DNA from: Variovorax sp. TBS-050B
GTDB taxonomy: Bacteria; Pseudomonadota; Gammaproteobacteria; Burkholderiales; Burkholderiaceae_C
Assembly: GCF_029893635.1 (NCBI RefSeq)
Contig: NZ_JARXYR010000002.1
Location: forward strand, 3,881,001-3,945,000
DNA: 64,000 bases
Direction: 5' to 3'
The notes under the pieces are model-generated. The model saw only the letters and a program-made list of their open reading frames with translations, was not told where the DNA came from and did no database searches. Below are positions 1 to 8,785 of the stretch, piece after piece. The position numbers and the translations under genes are program-made. Every line of letters begins with the position of its first letter. The first letter of the stretch is position 1.

Positions 1-347
1 CGCGCGGCGAAGGCGGTGTTGGTGGTCAGCGTCACGGCCTTGGAGGCGGCGGGCCGGCGCAGCCGGTCGACGCCGGCCTCGATCAGGTCGAAGCCCATGC
101 GCAGGTCGTCGAAGAGGCGGTGCCCCGCGGGCGTGAGCACCAGTTGCCGCGTGAGGCGGCGGAACAGCGGCTGGCCCAGCGCGTCCTCGAGTGCGCGCAC
201 CTGATGGCTGATCGCCGACGGGGTGACCGAGAGTTCCGACGCGGCGCGCTGGAAGCTCAGGTGCGCGGCGGCGGCCTCGAAGGCGCGCAGGCCGAGCAGC
301 GGCGGCAGCCGGCGGGCAGGGCGGACGGATGAGCCAGGCTCTTGCAT
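1..347 (-). CDS. LysR-family transcriptional regulator, N-terminal part (runs off the window)
   Basis: Reading leftwards from an ATG at 347, the frame stays open to the window edge for about 115 codons, so the C-terminus is missing. The visible part is a LysR winged helix-turn-helix: a PPLLGLRAFEAAA opening, then SFQRAASELSVTPSAISHQV and a wing with PLFRRLTRQLVLT. This opening is typical of the GcvA-like branch. The gene diverges from the azoreductase at 448, which it may control together with itself; such divergent pairs are common for LysR genes. The effector-binding domain is not visible, so the signal cannot be guessed. Confidence 0.85.
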   Translation of the reverse strand, partial: MQEPGSSVRPARRLPPLLGLRAFEAAAAHLSFQRAASELSVTPSAISHQVRALEDALGQPLFRRLTRQLVLTPAGHRLFDDLRMGFDLIEAGVDRLRRPAASKAVTLTTNTAFAA

Positions 348-447
348 GAAAGGAGAAATGATCGTTTGTGGGCAGCGGCCTTCATCCCTAGATTCAAGGC
401 CTGCGCAGCCATTGTGGCAGCGCCCGACGAATCAGGAAATCTCATCC

Positions 448-1191
448 ATGAACAAGCCGACATTGAACCTTCTCCACATCGACGCCAGCGCCCGTCCGGG
501 CCGCTCGGGCATCGACCCGCACGGCTCCCACACGCGCCGCCTCTCGGCGCGTTTCGTCGAACGCTGGCGCGCGGCCCGGCCCGACGACCGCATCGACCAC
601 CTCGACGTGGGACAGCATCCGCCCGCGCACGTGGATGCGCGCTGGATCCATGCCGCCTTCACGCCGCCCGCCGCGCGCGAACCCTGGATGGCCGAGGCGC
701 TGGCCGAAAGCGACCGGCTGGTCGACCAGCTCGTGGCCGCGGACCTGATCGTGGTGGGTCTGCCGATGTACAACTTCAGCGTGCCCGCGCAGTTCAAGGC
801 GTACATCGACAACATCGTGCGCGTGGGCCGCACCTTCGGCTTCGACCGTGCGCGCGGCGCGGTGCCGTACTGGCCGATGCTCGCCGATGCGGGCAAGCGC
901 ATGGTGCTGCTGGGCGCGCGCGGCGACCACGGCTACGACCCCGGCGGCCGCATCGCCCACCTCAACCACACCGAAAGCAGCGTGCGCGCCGTGTTCGGCT
1001 ACATCGGCATCACCGAGGTGCACGAAGCCGCCGTGGAGTGCGACGAATTCGGCGGCGAGCAGCTCGCGCAGTCGCTCGCGCGTGCGGAGCAGGCGGTCGA
1101 CCGGCTGGTGGATGAACTCAGCGGTACGACAGCACCAGCCCGTGCACCAGCCGCGTCCAGCCGTCCAGCATCACGAACAGCAGCAGCTTGA
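448..1191 (+). CDS. azoR: FMN-dependent NADH azoreductase (AzoR-like)
   Basis: The 247-residue product begins with the flavodoxin-like strand LLHIDASAR, followed by a Ser/His-rich phosphate loop. It carries the family signature PMYNFSVPAQFKAYID near residue 110. The family uses NAD(P)H and bound FMN to reduce azo and quinone substrates in the cytoplasm. The start at 448 precedes the MNKPTLNLLHID opening; the longer upstream frame looks non-coding. The gene is divergent from a LysR gene. About 24 C-terminal residues (from 1118 on) lie antisense to the end of sctR, are Ala/Ser/Arg-rich and look like read-through beyond the normal domain end. The product is longer than the ~200 residues usual for the family. 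Confidence 0.88.
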   Translation: MNKPTLNLLHIDASARPGRSGIDPHGSHTRRLSARFVERWRAARPDDRIDHLDVGQHPPAHVDARWIHAAFTPPAAREPWMAEALAESDRLVDQLVAADLIVVGLPMYNFSVPAQFKAYIDNIVRVGRTFGFDRARGAVPYWPMLADAGKRMVLLGARGDHGYDPGGRIAHLNHTESSVRAVFGYIGITEVHEAAVECDEFGGEQLAQSLARAEQAVDRLVDELSGTTAPARAPAASSRPASRTAAA

Positions 1192-1777
1192 ACGGCAGCG
1201 AGATGGTGGTGGGCGCGATCATCGACATGCCGAGCGCCAGCAGCACGGTGGCGACGATCAGGTCCACCACCACGAACACCAGGTAGATGATGAAGCCGAT
1301 CTGGAACGCGCGCGTGAGCTCGGTCAGCGTGAAGCTCGGCACCAGCACCATGAAGTCGTCGTCGCGCAGCTGCTCGGCGCGTGCCTTGGGCCAGATGTTG
1401 GAGGCCGACTTCAGAAAGAACTGCCGCTCGCGCTCGTGCGTGTGCTTCTGCAGGAACTCCTTCACCGGCACCTTGGCGGCATCGATCACCGCCATGATGT
1501 CGCCCATGCTCTCGCCCTTGGCGCCGAAGCTGCGGTTGCGCAGCGTGTCGCCGATGTCCATGCCCACGGGCGCCATGATGTAGACCGTGAGGATCACCGC
1601 GATGCCGTTGAGCACCATGTTCGGCGGCGTCTGCTGCAGGCCGAGCGCGGTGCGCAGCAGGCCGAACACGATGACCAGCTTGGTGTAGCTCGTGACCATC
1701 AGCGCCGCGAAGGTCGCGAAGCCGAACGCGACCATGACCGCGACGAGTGTGAGTGGCTCCGGTATGCCGCCTTGCAT
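1118..1777 (-). CDS. sctR: T3SS export-gate protein SctR (FliP/HrcR family)
   Basis: This 219-residue protein is an inner-membrane core component of the export gate, which forms with SctS and SctT. The length fits the family (~215-220). Hydrophobic segments lie near residues 8-30, 50-70, 160-185 and 190-215. The family stretches SYTKLVIVFGLLRTALG, PPNMVLNGIA and a late PFKLLLFVMLDGW are visible. The start at 1777 gives the usual short N-terminus. It follows sctQ by 41 nt on the same strand, so the two are probably co-transcribed. Unlike most T3SS loci, sctS is not next to it but lies in the plus-strand operon. Its 3' end overlaps the azoreductase gene by 74 nt on the opposite strand. Confidence 0.93.
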   Translation of the reverse strand: MQGGIPEPLTLVAVMVAFGFATFAALMVTSYTKLVIVFGLLRTALGLQQTPPNMVLNGIAVILTVYIMAPVGMDIGDTLRNRSFGAKGESMGDIMAVIDAAKVPVKEFLQKHTHERERQFFLKSASNIWPKARAEQLRDDDFMVLVPSFTLTELTRAFQIGFIIYLVFVVVDLIVATVLLALGMSMIAPTTISLPFKLLLFVMLDGWTRLVHGLVLSYR

Positions 1778-1818
1778 GTGCTGCTCGCTTGTCTGCTGCT
1801 TGCTTGCGTGGTCGCGGC

Positions 1819-2928
1819 TCAGACTTCGCCCGGGGCGAACTCCGACACGCGCACGCCGAGGCGGTCGCCCACCGCCACCAGGTAGCCCTTGCCGAGCACG
1901 TTGCCGTGCGCCAGGATGCGCACCGGACTGCGGTTGAGCGGCTGCGCCAGGTCGAACACATGGCCCGCGCGGATGCTCTTGAGCTCGCCGAGCGAGAGCG
2001 ACAGCTCGCCGACCTCGAAGCGCAGCGTCACCTCGAGCGCATCGAGCCGGTCGATCGGCAGGTTGAGGTTCTCCGCCGCGGCGGACGCGGTGGGATCGGC
2101 GGGCGTGTCTGGCTTCATGGCGCTGTCTCTCGATTGCTGAACGGTGATGCGCGAGCCTTCGGCCACCGCGGAAATGTGCAGGCCGGCAGGGCCGCCCAGC
2201 TCGGCGGTGACGACGATCGCGGCACCCGAAGAACTCCATTGCTCGATGCTCACGATGTCGCCGGGGCGGATGCTGCCGATCTCGCGCAGCTGGATCGGCG
2301 TGCTGCCGAGCCGGAAGCTCACCGGCATGCGCAGGGCATCGAAGGCGCCGCTCGTGCGTGCCGCATGACGGGGCCCGGTGGCGGCGGGAACGAGCGCATC
2401 GAGCGTCGCCGCGTCCTCGAACTGCACGAAACCGCGCAGCATCGCGCCGCCATCGGAAGGCGTGGCCACGAAGAAGGCGGCGCGCTCGGGGTCGCAATGC
2501 ACGAGCGCCTGCTCGCGCGGCCGCTCGACGCCTTCGGCCTCCGCGGGCTGCCATTCGAAGTGCAGGCGCAGCGCCTTCTCTAGCGCGTCGATCACCGGAT
2601 GCAGCGCATCGGCCAGCAGGATGTAGCGCAGGTCGCGCGGCAGCAGGTCGATGCGGCGTTCGCCGAGCAGTGCCTGCATGCTGGGCGCATCCATCGCGAG
2701 ATGGCCGACGTGCGCGCCGAGCCTGAAGCTGTAGCGCTCGCGCGAGGTGCGGGCGAAGGCCTCGTCGTGCTGCCATGCGAGCCGGTATGTCGTGCCCAGG
2801 GCCGACACGCCGTCGAGCGGTACGCGCGCATACAGGCGGTTGAGCGCACGCACGTTGGCTGCATCGGCGCGAGGCAATGCGCGGGCCTCGCCGAGTTCCG
2901 TCACCACGTCAGCAGCGTGCGCGGGCAT
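1819..2928 (-). CDS. sctQ: T3SS cytoplasmic-ring (sorting platform) protein SctQ (HrcQ/YscQ family)
   Basis: This 369-residue protein ends in a SPOA (FliN-like) domain at about residues 285-367, with LEVTLRFEVGELSLSLGEL and a terminal ILAHGNVLGKGYLVAVGDRLGVRV. A second, weaker SPOA-like region (RLGSTPIQLREIGSIRPGDIV) lies near 205-235. SctQ builds the cytosolic sorting platform with SctK, SctL and SctN. The gene is first on the minus-strand arm and diverges from sctV across 311 bp. An in-frame ATG at 2118 (Met271) with an SD-like GAGAG upstream could start a separate 99-residue SPOA fragment, as known for YscQ-C and similar products. The N-terminal half is poorly conserved, as is usual for SctQ. 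Confidence 0.88.
   Translation of the reverse strand: MPAHAADVVTELGEARALPRADAANVRALNRLYARVPLDGVSALGTTYRLAWQHDEAFARTSRERYSFRLGAHVGHLAMDAPSMQALLGERRIDLLPRDLRYILLADALHPVIDALEKALRLHFEWQPAEAEGVERPREQALVHCDPERAAFFVATPSDGGAMLRGFVQFEDAATLDALVPAATGPRHAARTSGAFDALRMPVSFRLGSTPIQLREIGSIRPGDIVSIEQWSSSGAAIVVTAELGGPAGLHISAVAEGSRITVQQSRDSAMKPDTPADPTASAAAENLNLPIDRLDALEVTLRFEVGELSLSLGELKSIRAGHVFDLAQPLNRSPVRILAHGNVLGKGYLVAVGDRLGVRVSEFAPGEV
2119..2131 (-). promoter_or_regulatory. Possible internal ribosome binding site for SctQ-C
   Basis: On the minus strand GAGAGACAGCGCC precedes the in-frame ATG at 2118-2116, placing a purine-rich GAGAG 8-12 nt before Met271 of sctQ. The ATG sits in the linker before the last SPOA domain, where internal starts are known in several SctQ families. 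The SD match is modest, so this is a suggestion only. Confidence 0.35.
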
Positions 2929-3239
2929 GCATGCTTTCGTCTGAACAACTGCTACGTCTTGTCACTGTCTACATACCTTGAAGCAATGCGAGGACCTGCA
3001 CATCGGGGTCGGCGCAGCTTAGCGAAAGGGGCTCTTCGCAGGTAGTACGCAAAAGCGTAGTGCCGCGCACGCCACAAGCGCCCTGGACTTACGAGAACTC
3101 GTGGTTGCCGTGAAAGGAGGGCGACGCTTAGAGTCCACCGCGACGTGTGCTTCCTCACGTCCGGTGTGCGGCGCGCAGTGCGATGGCATTGCGGCGGCTC
3201 TCACAACAACACCAAGAAATTCACCCCGACAAGGACGCA
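2929..3239. promoter_or_regulatory. Divergent intergenic region of the T3SS locus (sctQ/sctV)
   Basis: These 311 bp separate the start of sctQR from the start of the sctV-to-sctU operon, so promoters for both arms should be here. I found no gene. The only clear element is an inverted repeat TACGC-AAAA-GCGTA at 3046-3059. I looked for a plant-inducible-promoter box (two TTCGB half-sites about 15 nt apart) and saw none with good spacing. AAGGA ahead of 3240 is the ribosome binding site of sctV. The stretch has lower GC than its surroundings near 2935-2990, as expected of a promoter. Confidence 0.6.
3046..3059. promoter_or_regulatory. Inverted repeat TACGC-N4-GCGTA in the divergent T3SS promoter region
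   Basis: This is a perfect 5-bp inverted repeat around AAAA, placed near the middle of the sctQ/sctV intergenic region. The size and position suit a dimeric regulator. No regulator gene for the T3SS is in this window, so the binding protein is unknown. A 5-bp arm can occur by chance. Confidence 0.35.
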
Positions 3240-5315
3240 ATGGCGAGTTCCCCAGGGCCTCTTTTTCAGACGTACCGCGGCAGTTTTCGCGACCTGCTGA
3301 GCAGTGCCGGCCGCTACAACGACCTGCTGCTCGCGGGCCTGCTCGTGGTGGTGGTGGCGCTGTTCGTGCTGCCGCTGCCGACGCCGCTGCTCGACCTGCT
3401 GATCGCGAGCAATCTGGCCATCAGCCTGGTGCTGCTGATCGTCGCGATGTACGTGCCCTCGGCGCTGTCGCTCTCGACCTTTCCTTCGCTGCTGCTGTTC
3501 ACCACGCTGTTCCGCCTGGCGCTCAACATCGCATCGACCAAGCTCATCCTGCTGCAGGCGCATGCGGGCCACATCATCGACACCTTCGGCAAGCTGATCG
3601 TCGGCAACAACGTGGTGGTGGGCGGCGTGGTGTTCCTGATCATCGCGATCGTGCAGTTCATCGTGATCGCCAAGGGCTCGGAGCGCGTGGCCGAGGTGGC
3701 CGCGCGCTTTGCGCTCGACGCGATGCCGGGCAAGCAGATGAGCATCGACGCCGAAGTGCGCGCCGGCGTGCTTTCGTCGGCCAAGGCGCAGAAGCGGCGC
3801 CAGCAGCTCGAGCAGGAATGCCAGCTGCATGGCGCGATGGATGGCGCGATGAAGTTCGTCAAGGGCGATGCCATCGCGAGCATCGTCATCGCGCTGGTCA
3901 ACATCCTCGCGGGCATCGCCATCGGCACGCTGATGCACGACATGACGCTGGGCGGCGCGCTGCAGCGCTACGCCATCCTCACGGTGGGCGACGGCATGGT
4001 GTCGCAGATCCCGTCGCTGCTGGTGTCGATCGCCGCGGGCATCGTCATCACGCGCGTGAGCACCGGGGACCGCCGCGACGCGCAGCTCGCGCAGCAGATC
4101 GGCGATCAGCTGATGGCGCATCCGCGCGCGCTCATCATCGCGGGCATCGCGGTCGCGAGCTTCCTCGTGGTGCCGGGCTTTCCCAAATGGGTGTTCGGCC
4201 TGCTGGCGGCGATCCTGCTCGGCCTGGGCCTGGCCATGCGCATGCTGCGCAAGCAGCGCAACACGCCGGGCTGGATCTCGCACGGCGACGGCGTGGCCTC
4301 GGAAGAGACCGACACCGACCATGCGATCGCCGCGCCGCTCGCGGTGCGCCTGTCCTCGAGCCTGCGCATGCCGGTCGATCGCTTCGTGCTCGACCAGCAC
4401 CTCTCGCAGGTCAAGAACGCGGTCGAGTCCGACCTCGGGCCGATCTTCCCGCGGCTGCAACTGCACTACGTCGACAGCCTCGCGGCCAACGAGTACCAGG
4501 TGCTGGTGCACGACGTGGCGGTGGCGCGCGGCGCGCTCAAGCCCGGTTGGCTGCTGCTCGACCCGGCACAGGCCGTGACCCCGCCGCCGGGCGCCGAGGT
4601 GGCCGAGCCCTTCGGCCCGTTCCCGCGCGTGGTGTGGGTGCCGGGCGCGGAGCCCGGCATGACGGCATGGACCGGCGCGGAGGTGGTGGGCTTGCATGTG
4701 GACCACACCGTCCGGCGCCACGTGAAGGACCTGATCGGCCTGCAGGAGGTGCAGCGCCTTCTGCATTCGGTGCAGCGCGATGCGCCCGAACTCGCGGTCG
4801 AGGTGCTGCGCGTGGCCTCGGCCCAGCGCATCGCCGAGGTGCTGCGCCGGCTGCTGCAGGAGGGCATTCCGATCCGCAACCTGCACGCGATCTTCGAGAG
4901 CCTGACGATGTGGGCCGCCAAGGAGCAGGACGGCATTGCGCTGACCGAGCTGGTGCGCATCCACCTCGGGCGCTACATCACGAGCCGCTACGTGGGGCCG
5001 AACCGGCAGCTGGAAGCGATCCTGTTCGAGTCGAGCCTGCTCGACCGCGTGCAGAACGCCATCGAGCGCTCGCCGCGCGGCAACCTGCTGCTGCTGAGCC
5101 CGGCCGTCACGCAGGACATCCGCGAACAGCTGCGCCGCATCCTCGGCTCGACCGCGCAGCGCGTGGTGGCCATCGCCTCGTCGGACGTGCGCCGCTACAT
5201 CAAGAACCTGATCGAGCCGGTGGCGCCGCAGATGGCGGTGCTCTCCTACCAGGAGATCGACGACGACGTGGCCCTGCAGCCGGTGGGCTGGATCACCAAC
5301 CCCCAGGCGCATTGA
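3240..5315 (+). CDS. sctV: T3SS major export-apparatus protein SctV (FlhA/HrcV family)
   Basis: This 691-residue protein has an N-terminal membrane half (about residues 25-330, several hydrophobic helices) and a cytosolic C-terminal half that forms the nonameric ring binding substrates and SctL/SctN. The family signature FRLALNIAST lies at residues 91-100, and GDGMVSQIPSLLVSIAAGIV in the membrane half is also typical. The start at 3240 follows AAGGA by about 6 nt; an upstream in-frame ATG at 3147 would add 31 unlike residues. The length matches other SctV proteins. It leads the plus-strand operon and is followed by sctS after 51 nt. It appears intact. Confidence 0.95.
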   Translation: MASSPGPLFQTYRGSFRDLLSSAGRYNDLLLAGLLVVVVALFVLPLPTPLLDLLIASNLAISLVLLIVAMYVPSALSLSTFPSLLLFTTLFRLALNIASTKLILLQAHAGHIIDTFGKLIVGNNVVVGGVVFLIIAIVQFIVIAKGSERVAEVAARFALDAMPGKQMSIDAEVRAGVLSSAKAQKRRQQLEQECQLHGAMDGAMKFVKGDAIASIVIALVNILAGIAIGTLMHDMTLGGALQRYAILTVGDGMVSQIPSLLVSIAAGIVITRVSTGDRRDAQLAQQIGDQLMAHPRALIIAGIAVASFLVVPGFPKWVFGLLAAILLGLGLAMRMLRKQRNTPGWISHGDGVASEETDTDHAIAAPLAVRLSSSLRMPVDRFVLDQHLSQVKNAVESDLGPIFPRLQLHYVDSLAANEYQVLVHDVAVARGALKPGWLLLDPAQAVTPPPGAEVAEPFGPFPRVVWVPGAEPGMTAWTGAEVVGLHVDHTVRRHVKDLIGLQEVQRLLHSVQRDAPELAVEVLRVASAQRIAEVLRRLLQEGIPIRNLHAIFESLTMWAAKEQDGIALTELVRIHLGRYITSRYVGPNRQLEAILFESSLLDRVQNAIERSPRGNLLLLSPAVTQDIREQLRRILGSTAQRVVAIASSDVRRYIKNLIEPVAPQMAVLSYQEIDDDVALQPVGWITNPQAH

Positions 5316-5366
5316 TGAACGCCGACCACGACAACGACCTGTTTCCCGAGGGAGCCGAAGCCAGCC

Positions 5367-5633
5367 ATGACACCGCAGAACATCCTGGACATCACGCGCG
5401 AGGGCCTGCTGCTCGTGCTGTGGATCTCGCTGCCCGTGGTGGTGGTGGCGACGCTGTCGTCGCTGGTGGTGGCGGTGCTGCAGGCGGTGACGCAGGTGCA
5501 GGACCAGAGCATCGGCCAGTCGGTGCGCCTGATCGCGGTGATGGTGGCGATCATCGCCACCGCCGGCTGGCTCGGCCGCGACGTGATGCGCTTCGCCGAG
5601 CGGGCCTTCCTCTCGCTCACCTCGCTGTCATGA
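5367..5633 (+). CDS. sctS: T3SS export-gate protein SctS (FliQ/HrcS family)
   Basis: This 88-residue protein has two transmembrane helices (about residues 13-37 and 50-70), the normal SctS size and topology. The conserved stretch SSLVVAVLQAVTQVQDQSIG lies between them. SctS packs around the SctR-SctT core of the export gate. The gene lies between sctV and sctC, apart from sctR, with which it is usually adjacent. Its stop codon overlaps the start of sctC (ATGA at 5630-5633), so the two are translationally coupled. Confidence 0.93.
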   Translation: MTPQNILDITREGLLLVLWISLPVVVVATLSSLVVAVLQAVTQVQDQSIGQSVRLIAVMVAIIATAGWLGRDVMRFAERAFLSLTSLS

Positions 5634-7408
5634 GCGCCGCGATGACGACGCTTGCACGTGTTGTTCTCGCGCGGCGCCAGGCCTTCATGCGGCTCGGCGC
5701 GGCCGTGCTGATGCTGCTCTTCGTGCAGCAAGGCATGGCGGCGGAGTTCCGCTGGCAGAACCGGCCGTTCCAGATCATCGCCAACGAGAAGCCGCTCGGC
5801 GACTTCCTGCGCGAGCTCGCGTCCTCGCAGGGCATCACCGCGGTGATCGATCCCAAGGTGAACGGCGTCATCAGCGGCAAGTTCGACGGGCCGGCGAAGA
5901 ACATCCTCAACAGCGTGTGCGCGGTCAACGGGCTCACCTGGTACTACGACGGCGCCTTCCTGTTCGTCGACCTCGCGGCCGATGCCAAGAGCGAAGTGCT
6001 TCCCATCGCGCCGGAGAACGCCGGGCGCATCGCGGAGACGCTGGTGCGGCTGCACATCTCGGACGAACGCTATCCGCTCAGCATCAGCGAGCGCGACGCG
6101 AGCGTGTACGTGACCGGCCCGCGCCGCTACGTCGAGATGGTGCGCCAGGCCGTCAAGCTGGCCGACCAGAAAACCGCGATGGCCGAGGGCGCCGAGATCC
6201 GGCTGTTCCCGCTCAAGTACGCCTGGGCGTCCGACTTCCGCATCAACCGATCGGGCAAGGAGACCGTGATTCCCGGCGTGGCGAACGTGCTGCGCAGCCT
6301 CTACGGCCGCGGCGGCAATGCCGCGTCGCCTGGCGGCGGCGGAGGCGCGCGGGGCAGCAACGGCACGCTCTCGGTGGGGCCGAACCGGCAGATCAAGCTG
6401 CGCAGCGGCGAGACCATCAACGCGCCCAAGATCGACATCGCGGGCGCGGGCTCCACCGACACCACCACGCTCGGCGGCATGTCGAGCCTCGTCGGCAACG
6501 AGCTGCCGCAGTTCCAGGCCGACACGCGCCTGAACGCCGTGCTGGTGCGCGACATGCCCGACAAGATGGCGCAGTACGCGAAGCTGATCGAATCGATGGA
6601 CACCCGCCCGCGGCTGGTGGAGATCGAGGTGACCATCATGGACATCAGCTCCGACACGCTCAGCAGCCTGGGCGTGGACTGGCGGCTGCACGGCCGGCAT
6701 GCCGACTTCCAGACCGGCCGCGGCGACCGCGGTCCGCTGACCTGGGGCGGCACCGGCAGCGAGGCCGGCCAGATCGGCAGCACCGACACCTCGGGCAATC
6801 CGCTCACGCCGCTGGGCGGCATGTTCACCGCGGCCATCGGCAACAGCGCGCGCAACTACCTGCTGGCCCGCGTGACCGCGCTCGCCACCAACGGCAGCGC
6901 GAACTTCGTGGCCCGCCCCAAGGTGATGACGCTCGACAACACCGAGGCCGTGCTCGAGAACCTGAGCGAGTTCTATGTGCGCGTGGACGGCTTCCAGGAT
7001 GCCGGCCTCTTCAGCATCACCGCCGGCACCGCGGTGCGCGTGACGCCGCTGATCATCGACGAGAAGGCGAGCCGCGGCGTGATGATGTCGATCGACATCG
7101 TCGACGGCGACCTGAGCACGCAGTCGGTGGACCGCATTCCGATCGTGCGGCGCCGCACGGTCAACACGCAGGCGCTGGTGGACGAGGGCGCGAGCCTGCT
7201 GATCGCTGGCTACTCGTCGGAGGAGAAGAGCAACGCGATCACCGGCGTGCCGCTGCTCAAGGACATTCCGGGCGTGGGCGGACTCTTCAGGTACACCGAC
7301 AAGAAGCAGGCCAACATGGAGCGCTTCTACCTGCTGACGCCGCGCCTCGTGACGCCCGGCTCCACGGCCTCGGTGCCGATGCTGCCGCTGCCGGAGCCCG
7401 GAGGTTGA
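5630..7408 (+). CDS. sctC: T3SS outer-membrane secretin SctC (HrcC/YscC family)
   Basis: This 592-residue protein begins with a signal peptide: a positive start, then LGAAVLMLLFVQQG, with likely cleavage after MAA near residue 38. Periplasmic N-domains follow (FRWQNRPFQIIANEKPLGDF, then LPIAPENAGRIAETLV). The C-terminal secretin domain (about residues 290-575) contains VEIEVTIMDISSDTLSSLG, FVARPKVMTLDN and SLLIAGYSSEE. A Gly-rich insert interrupts the N-domains at about residues 224-240. SctC forms the outer-membrane ring. I see no pilotin gene nearby. It overlaps sctS by 4 nt and precedes sctD by 2 nt. Confidence 0.95.
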   Translation: MSAAMTTLARVVLARRQAFMRLGAAVLMLLFVQQGMAAEFRWQNRPFQIIANEKPLGDFLRELASSQGITAVIDPKVNGVISGKFDGPAKNILNSVCAVNGLTWYYDGAFLFVDLAADAKSEVLPIAPENAGRIAETLVRLHISDERYPLSISERDASVYVTGPRRYVEMVRQAVKLADQKTAMAEGAEIRLFPLKYAWASDFRINRSGKETVIPGVANVLRSLYGRGGNAASPGGGGGARGSNGTLSVGPNRQIKLRSGETINAPKIDIAGAGSTDTTTLGGMSSLVGNELPQFQADTRLNAVLVRDMPDKMAQYAKLIESMDTRPRLVEIEVTIMDISSDTLSSLGVDWRLHGRHADFQTGRGDRGPLTWGGTGSEAGQIGSTDTSGNPLTPLGGMFTAAIGNSARNYLLARVTALATNGSANFVARPKVMTLDNTEAVLENLSEFYVRVDGFQDAGLFSITAGTAVRVTPLIIDEKASRGVMMSIDIVDGDLSTQSVDRIPIVRRRTVNTQALVDEGASLLIAGYSSEEKSNAITGVPLLKDIPGVGGLFRYTDKKQANMERFYLLTPRLVTPGSTASVPMLPLPEPGG

Positions 7409-7410
7409 GC

Positions 7411-8631
7411 ATGGACGCCGAGATTCCGTTCGACCGCGACAACGAGGAAGTCGACGGCAGCAGCGCCGACGACGCCAGCGGCGCGCGCGCCGCGGCCGAT
7501 GCGCCGCACGCGCACGCACAGGCCGCCGGCTGGTGCCTGCGCTTCCTGAGCGGCGCGGTGAAGGGCCGCACCATCGTGCTGCGGCCCGGCATCAACGTGC
7601 TGGGCTCGGGCGGCGAGTGCGAGGTGATGCTGCCGGGCGGCGACGTGCTGCCGCGCCACCTGGCGTTCACCGTGGGCGAACTGGTGGTGTCGATGCAGCG
7701 GCTGGGCACCGCCTCGGCGCGCCTGAACGGCGAGGAGATGCAGCAGCCGCGCAAGAGCGTGGTGGCGGGCGACATCGTGAGCGTCGGCCAGATCGACATC
7801 CAGCTCGACCGCACCTATCCCGCGAGCCCGCAGGAAGACCGCATGTTCGCGCCCGCGCACGGCGCGCTGCCCGAGGGCGAGGCGCTCGCGCGGCCGCCGG
7901 CCTCGCCGGCGCAGCGGCTCGGCCTCTGGGTGGGCGGCGTGTTCGCGCTGCTGGCGGTGCTCGGCCTCGCGGCCGTGTCGCTCGGCGGCAGTGGCACCGG
8001 CGCCGCAGGGGGCGGCAGCGTGAACCTCGCCGAGGTGGAGAAGGCGCTGGTGCCTTTCCCCGAAGTCGAAGTCATCGCGGCGCCCGGCGGGCAGTTCGGC
8101 GTCAAGGGCTATGTCGAATCGAAGCAGCGCCGCAAGACGCTGGAGGATGCGATGGCGCGCTTCGGCAGCAAGGTCAGCGTCAACGTGCATGCGGCCGAGG
8201 ACATGGTCGAGCAGGCGCGCCGCTACGTGGGCGACCCGGGCGTGGCCGTGACCTACACCGGCCAGGGCCGCCTGGTGCTGAGCGGCACGGTGGAGGACGA
8301 GAGCGTGCGCCGCAAGATCCAGCGCCTCGGCGAAGACCTGCATCCGTCGGTGCTGGTGTCCGACAAGGTGCAGTACCGCGAAAAGCCGAAGGCCGAGCCC
8401 GAGACCACCGACGTGCGCGCCCAGTGGGACGCCTGGCAGAGCGTGCTGCCCGCGCGCATGGTGAGCATCACCGAGGACGGCGAAGGCCTGCGCCACATCC
8501 AGCTGTCGAACGGCAACCGCTACTACGAGGGCTCGGTGCTGCGCTCGGGCGCGGAACTCAAGCGCATTGACGCCGACGGACTCGTCCTGAGCGGCGGCGT
8601 GCCCAACAACCAGAGAAAACCCGCGAGGTGA
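7411..8631 (+). CDS. sctD: T3SS inner-membrane ring protein SctD (YscD/HrpW-type)
   Basis: This 406-residue protein has an acidic N-terminus, a cytosolic FHA-like domain (about residues 38-135, with FLSGAVKGRTIVLRPGINVLGS and LPRHLAF), one transmembrane helix near residues 170-192 (GLWVGGVFALLAVLGLAAVS), and periplasmic ring-building repeats behind it. This is the SctD layout: the cytosolic domain meets the sorting platform and the periplasmic part stacks on SctJ. It starts 2 nt after sctC. An untranslated gap of 154 bp follows before the next gene. Confidence 0.88.
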   Translation: MDAEIPFDRDNEEVDGSSADDASGARAAADAPHAHAQAAGWCLRFLSGAVKGRTIVLRPGINVLGSGGECEVMLPGGDVLPRHLAFTVGELVVSMQRLGTASARLNGEEMQQPRKSVVAGDIVSVGQIDIQLDRTYPASPQEDRMFAPAHGALPEGEALARPPASPAQRLGLWVGGVFALLAVLGLAAVSLGGSGTGAAGGGSVNLAEVEKALVPFPEVEVIAAPGGQFGVKGYVESKQRRKTLEDAMARFGSKVSVNVHAAEDMVEQARRYVGDPGVAVTYTGQGRLVLSGTVEDESVRRKIQRLGEDLHPSVLVSDKVQYREKPKAEPETTDVRAQWDAWQSVLPARMVSITEDGEGLRHIQLSNGNRYYEGSVLRSGAELKRIDADGLVLSGGVPNNQRKPAR

Positions 8632-8785
8632 GCAGCGTGCCGAGCCGCCTGCTGCCTCGCCGACCCGATTTCATGCGCCGACGCCACCGGTGCGGCGCGT
8701 GGAATGGCTTCGTCTTCCACGCCGGAGACGGAGCGCTTTGATCCGCAAGCGAAAAACCTCAACCAACCTTTGACAGGAGTTTCCC

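Noticed and set aside
2929..3239. PIP box (HrpB/HrpX-type) in front of sctV or sctQ
   Set aside because: TTCG half-sites occur singly (for example at 2936 and 3035) but not with the required ~15-nt spacing to a second half-site.
5314..5629. ATG at 5314 overlapping the sctV stop as a separate gene before sctS
   Set aside because: The frame runs antiphase through sctS without a stop, becomes Arg/Gly-rich, and sctS clearly uses another frame.
3101..5629. Frame open from 3101 to the end of sctC as one large protein
   Set aside because: The part before 5630 is an out-of-frame reading of sctV and sctS; the SctC signal peptide starts at 5630.
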